Shown one piece after another: positions 17,651-24,327 of a stretch of 64,000 nucleotides of DNA. The notes under the pieces are model-generated. The model saw only the letters and a program-made list of their open reading frames with translations. It did not search any database and had not been told where the DNA came from. Origin of the DNA: Streptomyces sp. SJL17-4 (GTDB taxonomy: Bacteria > Actinomycetota > Actinomycetes > Streptomycetales > Streptomycetaceae). A program made the position numbers and the translations under genes. The stretch spans positions 2,914,001 through 2,978,000 of the forward strand of contig NZ_CP104578.1 in NCBI RefSeq assembly GCF_036826855.1, written 5' to 3'. Numbering within the stretch: the stretch's first letter is position 1; each line of letters begins with the position of its first letter.

Positions 17651-17959
17651 GTGAGAAGCCAGAACACCTCCTTCCGTGGCGGCCCCCTCGACGGCCGGGT
17701 CCTGCCGATCCTGCTCGGCCCGACCGGCCACCCGCCGAAGTGGTACGAGATCCCGGTCCCGGCCCACGACGGGAACCCCCCGACCCTCCACACCTACCGG
17801 CGCGAGCCCGCGGGCTACACGAAGCGTCTGGGGCTCCAGCGCGGCTGGGTCTACGCGTACGCCCCGGAGGGCCGCGAGCGTCGCGAGCTGAAGTGGCCGT
17901 GGTCGAAGCCGAACTCCGGCACGACCCCTCCCCGGGACACCGCTGAGCCGAACGGGTGA
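17651..17959 (+). CDS. Small hypothetical protein
   Basis: 102 residues with GTG start; a GGAGGGG lies about ten bases upstream. The sequence is protein-like (SFRGGPLDGRVLPILLGPTG, GLQRGWVYAYAPEGRERRELKW) and soluble, with no signal peptide. It begins 34 bp after the TetR gene on the same strand and is probably cotranscribed. Family not recognised. Confidence 0.6.
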   Translation: MRSQNTSFRGGPLDGRVLPILLGPTGHPPKWYEIPVPAHDGNPPTLHTYRREPAGYTKRLGLQRGWVYAYAPEGRERRELKWPWSKPNSGTTPPRDTAEPNG

Positions 17960-18002
17960 GGCCGCCGGACGCGCCCCTCTTCGTACGGTAATCGGATGAA
18001 GT

Positions 18003-18038
18003 GACACGTCATCATCCCCGTGGAGGTGGTGACGTGTC
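18003..18038 (+). promoter_or_regulatory. RNA hairpin covering the RBS and GTG start of the NlpC/P60 gene
   Basis: GACACGTCA (18003-18011) pairs perfectly with TGACGTGTC (18030-18038). The stem extends with TCATC (18012-18016) against GGTGG (18025-18029), counting two G-U pairs, giving a 14-bp stem and the loop CCCGTGGA. The Shine-Dalgarno GGAGG (18022-18026) is split between loop and stem and the GTG start (18034-18036) is buried in the stem. In DNA form the outer arms could equally be an operator. Confidence 0.5.
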
Positions 18039-19374
18039 GCGAAGGCTGCTGCGTACGGTCTGCACGGGGGCTCTGGCCGCTGCGACGGCACTCGCGGGCG
18101 TCCTCCCGGCGGGCGCCGCCGCGCCGGTCCCACCGGCCGATCCCCCGGTGGAGGCGCCGATCGCCTGGGCGGACCCGGCAGCGGAACCGGTGGGCCCGGT
18201 GGACCCCGACGCGGACGCGGCGGCGGAACCGGTGGGGCCGGATCCGGACCCGGATCCGACCGTGGACCCGGACGAACCGGTCGACCCACTCGCATCCGCC
18301 GCGCCCACCCCACCCCCCGCCACCGACGACGCCGCCGCGCTCCCTCCCCCCGGCGGCGACTCCGTCACCGCCCTGCTCACCCGGATGCGGACGCTCTACC
18401 AGCAGGCCGAGGAGGCGACCGAGCGGTTCAACGCCGCCGAGGAGGCGCTGAAGCGCCAGACCGCCGACACCAAGCGGGTCACCGCCCGGCTCACCGCCGC
18501 CCGTACCGCCCTGGCGCAGGGGCGTGCCGCGGCCGGGCGGATCGCCCGGGACCAGTACCGGGGCAGGTCCGAGTTCTCCTCCTACCTGCGGCTGCTGTTC
18601 GCGCCGGACCCCCAGTCGGCACTCGACCAGGGGCATCTGATGGCGCGGGTTTCCCGCGAGCGGGCGACGGCCGTGGCGCGGCTCGAGAAGGCCGAGCGGC
18701 AGGCCCGCGGCCTGGCGAGCGCCTCCCGCAAGGCGCTCGACCGGCAGCAGACCCTCGCCGCCACGCAGCGGACCCGGCGTGACGAGGTGCGGGCCCGGCT
18801 CGCGGAGGTCGAGAAGCTGCTCGCCGCGCTCTCTCCCGAGCAGCTGGCCCGGCTCACCGAGCTGGAGCGGGTCCAGACGGCCGGCGCGCAGCGCGAGCTG
18901 CTCGACTCGGGTGCCCTGACAGGCCGGCGCACTCCGTCGGGGGCGGGTGCGGCGGCGCTGCGGTTCGCGGTGGGCCAGATCGGCAAGCCGTACGAGTGGG
19001 GGGCGGAGGGCCCGGAGACGTACGACTGCTCGGGGCTCACCCAGCAGGCATGGGCGACGGCGGGCCGGGAGGTGCCGCGGACCAGTCAGGAGCAGTGGGC
19101 GACGCTGCCCCGGGTGTCGCTCGCAGAGCTCCGTCCGGGGGACCTGGTCGTGTACTTCCCCGGCGCGACCCATGTGGCGGTCTATCTCGGCGAGGGCCTG
19201 GTGGTGCACGCGCCGCGGCCCGGCGGGAAGGTGAAGGTCTCGCCGATCGCGGCGAACCCGCTGCTCGGAGCGGTGCGCCCGGATCCGGACGGGGCGGCCC
19301 TGGCCGCGTACACCCCGCCGGTGCTGCCGGCGGGGGCGAGGGACGGCGGGGACGAGGGGCACGACCGCGGCTGA
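18034..19374 (+). CDS. Secreted NlpC/P60 cell-wall hydrolase with coiled coil
   Basis: 446 residues from GTG 18034, which has GGAGG eight bases upstream; the longer frame from 18001 has none. Residues 1-30 are a signal peptide (ALAAATALAGVLPAGAAA). A Pro/Asp-rich spacer follows (EPVGPDPDPDPTVDPDEP), then a long coiled coil (about 115-290) rich in Ala, Arg and Glu, then the C-terminal NlpC/P60 domain with C332 (YDCSGL), H380 (ATHVAVYLG) and H392 (VVHAPRPG). This matches RipA/RpfB-interacting type endopeptidases that cut peptidoglycan stem peptides. Its leader can fold over the ribosome binding site. Confidence 0.92.
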   Translation: MSRRLLRTVCTGALAAATALAGVLPAGAAAPVPPADPPVEAPIAWADPAAEPVGPVDPDADAAAEPVGPDPDPDPTVDPDEPVDPLASAAPTPPPATDDAAALPPPGGDSVTALLTRMRTLYQQAEEATERFNAAEEALKRQTADTKRVTARLTAARTALAQGRAAAGRIARDQYRGRSEFSSYLRLLFAPDPQSALDQGHLMARVSRERATAVARLEKAERQARGLASASRKALDRQQTLAATQRTRRDEVRARLAEVEKLLAALSPEQLARLTELERVQTAGAQRELLDSGALTGRRTPSGAGAAALRFAVGQIGKPYEWGAEGPETYDCSGLTQQAWATAGREVPRTSQEQWATLPRVSLAELRPGDLVVYFPGATHVAVYLGEGLVVHAPRPGGKVKVSPIAANPLLGAVRPDPDGAALAAYTPPVLPAGARDGGDEGHDRG

Positions 19375-19426
19375 AATGCCGACCGCTGAACACCAACTCC
19401 CTCCCAGGGCCGACCCCTTGCCCATT

Positions 19427-19463
19427 CGAGTAATAAGCAACAAGCTATAGGGGTCCTTACTCG
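19427..19463. promoter_or_regulatory. A/T-rich promoter-like segment bounded by CGAGTAA / TTACTCG
   Basis: Perfect 7-bp inverted arms CGAGTAA (19427-19433) and TTACTCG (19457-19463) enclose TAAGCAACAAGCTATAGGGG, the most A/T-rich stretch for several kb. TATAGG is a fair -10. It lies 34 bp upstream of the MFS start, so it may be the promoter with an overlapping operator. Confidence 0.4.
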
Positions 19464-19496
19464 CCGCACCTGCCCGAACGGACGCGGAGCCCCGTC

Positions 19497-20882
19497 ATGC
19501 CCACGTTGCTGCCCTCCACCGGCCCCCAACGCACCCTCGCCGCCTCCAACTTCGTGAACACCGTCGGCAGTGGGCTCTTCCTGACCGCCGGCGTCCTGTA
19601 CTTCACCCAGGCCGTGCACCTCTCCGCCGCCACGGTGGGGCTCGGCCTCGGCATCGCCGGGACGCTCTCCCTCGCCGTGGGCATCGGGGTCGGCCATCTC
19701 GCGGACCGGTGCGGGGCTCGGGGCGTGTACGTGGCCACGCTCGCGGTGCAGGCGGTGGCGACGGGGGCCTTCGTCTTCGCGGACAGTTTCTGGCCGTTCG
19801 TCCTCGCGGTCTCGGCGGCGACCGGGGCGAAGGCGGCCGGACTGGCCGCGCGTGCGCCGCTCGTCCGGCACTACGGAGGGGAGCGGCCACAGGAGTTCCG
19901 GGCCTATCTGCGGGCCGTGACCAACGTCGGCATCTCGCTGGGCGCACTCCTCGCGGGCTGGGCGGTCCAGGTCGGCACGCTCGGCGCGTACCAGCTCCTG
20001 GTGCTGGGGAACGCGTTGGCGTTCGGTGCCTCGGCCGCCGTGCTGTTCCTGCTGCCGCCGGTGGCTCCCGCGCCCGTCGCCCGGGGGCCGCGGTGGATCG
20101 CGCTGCGGGACCGGCCGTATCTCGCGCTCACCGCGCTCGACGGGGTGATGGCGATGCAGTTCAAGGTGCTGACCGTGGCGATCCCACTGTGGCTGGTGGG
20201 GTCCACCAGTGCCCCGCACTGGCTCGTCCCGGGCGCGATGCTCGCCAACACCGTGATCGTCGTGGGACTCCAGGTGCGGGCGAGCCGGGGCATCGACTCA
20301 CCCCGCGCGGGCGGCCACGCCTACCGGCGTGCCGGAGCGGCGTTCCTCGTCTCCTGCGCGCTGGTCCCGCTCTCGGCGGGCGCGCCGGTGGCGGTGGCCG
20401 TCGGCCTGCTCCTGGCGGCCGTCGTGGTCCACACGATCGGCGAGCTCTGGCACTCCGCGGGCGGTTTCGAGGTGTCGTACGCCCTCGCCCCGCCCCGCGC
20501 CACCGGCCAGTACCTGGGGGTCTTCGGCCTGGGCGCGGGCCTCTCGGAGGCGGTCGGCCCCGGCCTGCTCATCGCGCTGTGCATCGGCTGGGGCCGCCCC
20601 GGCTGGTACGTCGTCGGCGCGCTCTTCGCCCTGACGGGCCTGCTGACACCGTGGGCGGTCCGCCGGGCGGAGGCGGCCGGGCGCTACGAGAAGGCAGAGG
20701 CAGCCGGGCGCTACGAGAAGGCGGAGGCGGCCGGGCGCTACGAGAAGAGGGAGATGATCCCGAGCACCCAGATGCCCGACATGACGACGATTCCCGCGAG
20801 GGCTCCGGCGCCCACGATCACCCCGGAGAGCGTCGAGCCTCCCGGCTCGGGTGCGCTCTCCTCGTCCGGGTCCTCGACATAG
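19497..20882 (+). CDS. MFS transporter with repeat-extended C-terminus
   Basis: 461 residues with about 12 membrane segments, of the drug/sugar exporter type of major facilitator proteins (motif near GHLADRCGARGVY). The transporter proper ends around residue 390 (LTPWAVRR). Then come three exact 9-residue repeats (AEAAGRYEK) from a 27-bp tandem repeat (20667-20747), and a 45-residue Ser/Pro-rich tail that is the antisense of the neighbouring minus-strand gene. The tail is therefore probably accidental read-through after repeat expansion. Substrate unknown. Confidence 0.85.
   Translation: MPTLLPSTGPQRTLAASNFVNTVGSGLFLTAGVLYFTQAVHLSAATVGLGLGIAGTLSLAVGIGVGHLADRCGARGVYVATLAVQAVATGAFVFADSFWPFVLAVSAATGAKAAGLAARAPLVRHYGGERPQEFRAYLRAVTNVGISLGALLAGWAVQVGTLGAYQLLVLGNALAFGASAAVLFLLPPVAPAPVARGPRWIALRDRPYLALTALDGVMAMQFKVLTVAIPLWLVGSTSAPHWLVPGAMLANTVIVVGLQVRASRGIDSPRAGGHAYRRAGAAFLVSCALVPLSAGAPVAVAVGLLLAAVVVHTIGELWHSAGGFEVSYALAPPRATGQYLGVFGLGAGLSEAVGPGLLIALCIGWGRPGWYVVGALFALTGLLTPWAVRRAEAAGRYEKAEAAGRYEKAEAAGRYEKREMIPSTQMPDMTTIPARAPAPTITPESVEPPGSGALSSSGSST
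20667..20747. repeat. Three 27-bp tandem repeats across two convergent gene ends
   Basis: Units at 20667-20693, 20694-20720 and 20721-20747 (GCGGAGGCGGCCGGGCGCTA then CGAGAAG; unit 2 has two changes). On the plus strand they encode AEAAGRYEK three times. The TAG stop of the minus-strand gene (20738-20740) lies inside the third unit. Confidence 0.85.
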
Positions 20883-21268
20883 GACTCCGGGTCGTCGTCC
20901 CAGGCGACGGGCCGCCCGAGCCACTCGGCGCAGGCCGTGCGCACCGCCACGAGCTGCTCCTCGGCGAAGCGGGTCGCCGCCGACGCCTCGGGCCCGCGCC
21001 AGGCGAGGGCCTTCATCCGCCACCCGGGAGTCCCGTAGCGCGCCTCGAAGGCGGCGGTCTCCTCCTCGTCCCGGTCCGCTTCGAGGTACATCCAGCGCCC
21101 GGCCTCGGCCGCGTCCCCGTACAGCCGGTACACCTCGGCGAGCCGACGCCGCAGCATCAGGTCGCACGGGAACGAGGAGACCAGCCCGCGCAGCCGCTGC
21201 CGCGCCATGGGCACCCGCCCGGAGGCGAGGTCGGCGTCGACGCGGGCGAGGGTGTTCAACGGGGACAT
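20738..21268 (-). CDS. DUF6584-like protein with C-terminal membrane helix
   Basis: 176 residues from ATG 21268 (M-S-P-L-N-T-L-A-R-V-D-A-D-L); a longer frame to 21304 adds 12 unlikely residues. The N-terminal part has a short TPR-like pattern (RLRGLVSSFPCDLMLRRRLAEVYRLYGD) and matches, from memory, the DUF6584 family of streptomycetes. One membrane helix lies at the C-terminus (VIVGAGALAGIVVMSGIWVLGII). The last 145 nt overlap the 3' end of the MFS gene on the other strand. Function unknown. Confidence 0.75.
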   Translation of the reverse strand: MSPLNTLARVDADLASGRVPMARQRLRGLVSSFPCDLMLRRRLAEVYRLYGDAAEAGRWMYLEADRDEEETAAFEARYGTPGWRMKALAWRGPEASAATRFAEEQLVAVRTACAEWLGRPVAWDDDPESYVEDPDEESAPEPGGSTLSGVIVGAGALAGIVVMSGIWVLGIISLFS

Positions 21269-21385
21269 GCGCCTATGATCGCGCAGCGGGTCTCGGTGGT
21301 TCACCCGGTTTACGCCGATGACCGCCGGCCTTACGCGGATGACCGGCGGCCCGGGACTCGGGCGCCGGCCATCGGGACGGGGAGG

Positions 21386-22621
21386 TCAGGCTCCCGCGAC
21401 CGCCGCCAGGTACGCGTTCGTCTTCTCGGGGTCGAAGAAGAAGTTCTCGAAGTCCGACGGGTCGTTGAAGCCGTTCGCGAAGCGGTCGGCGACCGGCTGG
21501 AGGCCGCCCGCCGCGCCGATGAGGTTCAGGACGTGCTCCGGCGGGACGCCCAGCATCGCGTTCGTCCACTTGGTGACGTGCTGGGCCGTCTGCCAGTAGC
21601 GGTCGAAGGCCGACTGCATCCACTCCTCGTCGAAGGGCTTGTCGCCCTGCTCGACGATCGCCGCCAGGTACGCCGCCGCGCACTTCGACGCCGAGTTCGA
21701 GCCCTGGCCGGTGATCGGGTCGTTGGCCACGACCACGTCGGCCACGCCGAGGACCAGCCCGCCGCCGGGCAGCCGGCCGATCGGGTTGCGGACCGTCGGC
21801 GCGTACCGGCCGGCGAGAGTGCCGCCCGCGTCGGTCAGTTCGACCTTGGTGGCCCGCGCGTACTCCCAGGGCGTGAACTTCTCCATCAGTTCCAGGGTCA
21901 GCGAGAGGTGCTCCGCCGGGTCCTTGACGCCCTTGAAGGCGTCGAGCGGGCCGCCGGGGACGCCCTCCCAGAAGAGGATGTCCGCGCGGCCGCCCGTCGT
22001 CAGCGTCGGCATGACGAACAGCTCGCCCACGCCCGGGACCAGGTTGCACCGCACCGCGTCGAAGTCCGGGTGCTCCGGGCGCGGGCCGAGGCCGTGGACG
22101 TACGCGACGGCCAGCGCGCGCTGCGGCTCGCTGTACGGCGAACGGGACGCGTCCCGGCCGAACATCGAGACCAGCTCGCCCTTGCCCGCCGCGACGAGCA
22201 CCAGGTCGTAACTGCGCGAGAAGTAGTCCAGGTCGCTGACGGCCGCGCCGTGTATCACCAGCTGGCCGCCGCGCTGGGCGAAGGTCTCCATCCAGCCGGC
22301 CATCTTCACCCGCTGGTCGACGGACTGCGCGTACCCGTCGAGCTTCCCGACCCAGTCGATCGCGCGCGTGGAGTCCGGCGCGGCGACCGAGACGCCGAGG
22401 CCCTCGATGCGCGGTGCCTGGGACTCCCAGAAGTTGAGGCCGAGGTCCCGCTCGTGCTGGAGCGCGGTGTCGAACATGCACTGGGTGGACATGACCCGGC
22501 CGGACCGGATCTCGTCCGCCGTCCGGTTCGACATGAGGCTGACCTCGTACCCCGACGACTGGAGTCCGAGGGCGAGCTGCAGACCGGACTGGCCGGCGCC
22601 GACTATGAGTATCTTCCGCAT
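21386..22621 (-). CDS. Styrene/indole monooxygenase-like FAD oxygenase
   Basis: 411 residues. N-terminal Rossmann motif ILIVGAGQSGLQLALGLQ for FAD and the GD-like motif GLVLGVADVVVANDPITGQGSN. Overall it resembles StyA-type two-component flavoprotein monooxygenases, which epoxidise styrene or indole with FADH2 supplied by a separate reductase. No reductase gene is present nearby. It lies 38 bp downstream of the conservon GTPase on the same strand and is probably cotranscribed, in the position often filled by a cytochrome P450 (CvnE). Its signalling role, if any, is inferred. Confidence 0.85.
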   Translation of the reverse strand: MRKILIVGAGQSGLQLALGLQSSGYEVSLMSNRTADEIRSGRVMSTQCMFDTALQHERDLGLNFWESQAPRIEGLGVSVAAPDSTRAIDWVGKLDGYAQSVDQRVKMAGWMETFAQRGGQLVIHGAAVSDLDYFSRSYDLVLVAAGKGELVSMFGRDASRSPYSEPQRALAVAYVHGLGPRPEHPDFDAVRCNLVPGVGELFVMPTLTTGGRADILFWEGVPGGPLDAFKGVKDPAEHLSLTLELMEKFTPWEYARATKVELTDAGGTLAGRYAPTVRNPIGRLPGGGLVLGVADVVVANDPITGQGSNSASKCAAAYLAAIVEQGDKPFDEEWMQSAFDRYWQTAQHVTKWTNAMLGVPPEHVLNLIGAAGGLQPVADRFANGFNDPSDFENFFFDPEKTNAYLAAVAGA

Positions 22622-22659
22622 GGGTGGTGCTCCTGGCGTGACGGGGAGGGCGGGGCGAT

Positions 22660-23436
22660 CTATTCGGGGGTGTGCTCGAGCGCGTGCGCGACCATCGCGA
22701 GCAGGCTCTCGACGACGCTGTACCGCTTGCGCGCGTCCATGATCACCACGGGTACGTGCGCGGGCACGGTCAACGCCTCCCTGACGTCGTCCGCCTCGAA
22801 CAGCTCAGTGCCCTCGAAGTGGTTGACGGCCACGATGTACGGCAGCCCGTAGCTCTCGAAGTAGTCGAGGGCGGGGAAGCAGTCCGTGAGCCGCCGCGTG
22901 TCGGCCAGCACGATCGCGCCGATCGCCCCGCGCACCAGGTCGTCCCACATGAACCAGAAGCGCTGCTGTCCCGGCGTACCGAAGACGTACAGCACCAGGT
23001 CGTTGTCGAGGGTGATCCGGCCGAAGTCCATCGCCACCGTGGTGGTGAGCTTGTCCGGCGTGGCGGTGAGGTCGTCGGTGTCCTCGCTCGCCCGGGTCAT
23101 CAGCGCCTCGGTCTGGAGCGGGGTGATCTCCGAGACCGCGCGCACGAAGGTGGTCTTGCCGACGCCGAAGCCGCCCGCGACGACGATCTTCGTCGCGATC
23201 GGGGCGCGGGTGTGGTCGAGCTGCCAGTCCTGCGCGCCGTCCTCGGTGCCGGGGGCAGCGGCGTCCGTGGCCGCGTCCCGGGTGGCGGCGTCCTGACCGG
23301 TCGCGGCCGACGCGGTCGTATCTCGCTGGAACAGGTCGGCCTCGGGGGCCTGGAGCTGCGCGGGTATGCCCGGCACCGCCGGTGACGCGGTGTCGGCATC
23401 GGAGACGGCGGAGGCGTCAGAGACGACGGAGTCCAC
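22660..23436 (-). CDS. cvnD: Conservon GTPase CvnD
   Basis: 258 residues from GTG 23436, overlapping the end of cvnC by 20 bp. A 72-residue Ala/Asp/Thr-rich N-terminal extension precedes a small Ras/Rap-like GTPase domain: P-loop GGFGVGKTT (88-96), switch II FGTPGQQRF, and NHFEG in place of NKxD. In the conservon model CvnA-D form a membrane-associated complex resembling eukaryotic G-protein receptors, with CvnD as the GTP switch. The extension is longer than usual for this family, and an internal start cannot be excluded. Confidence 0.93.
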   Translation of the reverse strand: MDSVVSDASAVSDADTASPAVPGIPAQLQAPEADLFQRDTTASAATGQDAATRDAATDAAAPGTEDGAQDWQLDHTRAPIATKIVVAGGFGVGKTTFVRAVSEITPLQTEALMTRASEDTDDLTATPDKLTTTVAMDFGRITLDNDLVLYVFGTPGQQRFWFMWDDLVRGAIGAIVLADTRRLTDCFPALDYFESYGLPYIVAVNHFEGTELFEADDVREALTVPAHVPVVIMDARKRYSVVESLLAMVAHALEHTPE

Positions 23437-23839
23437 TCAGCACCCTTTCGAGGAGCGCGCGGTCGGGCTGGCCGGTGCCGTGACCGGTCCCGTACACACG
23501 GATCTTTCCCTGGTCGGCCAGGTCGCTGAGGAGCACCCGGACGACCCCCAACGGCATCTTCAGAAGCGCCGAGATCTCCGCGACCGTCCGCATCCGGCGG
23601 CAGATCTCGACGATGGCCCGCATCTCCGGCATCAGACCGCGGGCGCCCGGCCCGCCGTCCGTCAGGAGCTTGCGCACGGCGGGCGCTTCGAGCGCCGCCA
23701 CGAAGGTCTCGACGAGCAGGACATGGCCGAAGCGGGTACGCCCGCCGGTCAGCGAGTACGGGCGTACGCGCGCGGGGCGGCGGCCGTCCCCTCGTACGGG
23801 CAGCCGGTGGGCGGGAAACCCCGAGGACAGTGACGTCAC
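23417..23839 (-). CDS. cvnC: Conservon DUF742 protein CvnC
   Basis: 140 residues from GTG 23839, which overlaps the cvnB stop (GTGA). The DUF742 signature is clear: RVRPYSLTGGRTR, MPEMRAIVEICR, the helix-turn-helix-like SALLKMPLGVVRVLLSDLAD and DRALLERVLSGLRRL. CvnC bridges CvnA, CvnB and CvnD in the complex. The palindrome TGACGTCA falls at its start codon. The far longer open frame upstream is a shadow of cvnB. Confidence 0.92.
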   Translation of the reverse strand: MTSLSSGFPAHRLPVRGDGRRPARVRPYSLTGGRTRFGHVLLVETFVAALEAPAVRKLLTDGGPGARGLMPEMRAIVEICRRMRTVAEISALLKMPLGVVRVLLSDLADQGKIRVYGTGHGTGQPDRALLERVLSGLRRL

Positions 23840-24327
23840 TGGGTGCTCTCCATCGATTTGCGCAGCTCGCTGCGGACTTCGGGGGTGAGTACGTGACCGG
23901 CGCGGCCCACGAAGAGCGCCATGTGGTAGGCCACCACGCTCATGTCGCAGTCGGGCGTGGCGTGCACGCCGAGCAGCGAGCCGTCGCTGATCGACATCAC
24001 GAAGACGCTGCCCTCCTCCATCGCCACCATGGTCTGCTTGACCCCGCCGCCGTCCATCAGGCGCGCGGCGCCGATGGTCAGGCTGCCGATGCCGGAGACG
24101 ATGGTGGCCAGGTCGGCGCTGGAGCCGCGCGGCCCGTTCGGACGGCCGGCTTCGGCGGCGGCCGTCGTGCTCTGCTGGGCGGCCGGGTCGGACGAGAGCA
24201 GCATCAGGCCGTCGGAGGAGACGACGGCCACCGAGTGGACCCCGGGCACCTCCTCCACCAGATTCCCCAGCAGCCATTGCAGGTTGCGGGCTTCCGTGCT
24301 CAGTCCGAACGTTCCCGTCGCGGTCAA
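23836..24327 (-). CDS. cvnB: Conservon roadblock/LC7 protein CvnB
   Basis: 163 residues starting at TTG 24327, which overlaps the cvnA stop (TTGA). Roadblock/LC7 fold features: LQWLLGNLVEEVPGVHSVAVVSSDGLMLL at the start, MDGGGVKQTMVAMEEGSVFVMSISDGSLLGV in the middle. A 25-residue Ala/Gly insertion follows the first strand. Roadblock proteins regulate small GTPases, here CvnD. TTG is the only start that keeps the domain complete. Confidence 0.93.
   Translation of the reverse strand: MTATGTFGLSTEARNLQWLLGNLVEEVPGVHSVAVVSSDGLMLLSSDPAAQQSTTAAAEAGRPNGPRGSSADLATIVSGIGSLTIGAARLMDGGGVKQTMVAMEEGSVFVMSISDGSLLGVHATPDCDMSVVAYHMALFVGRAGHVLTPEVRSELRKSMESTQ

Noticed and set aside
17960..18033. c-di-AMP (ydaO) riboswitch before the NlpC/P60 gene
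   Set aside because: Only 74 bp separate the genes and none of the conserved riboswitch core is visible.
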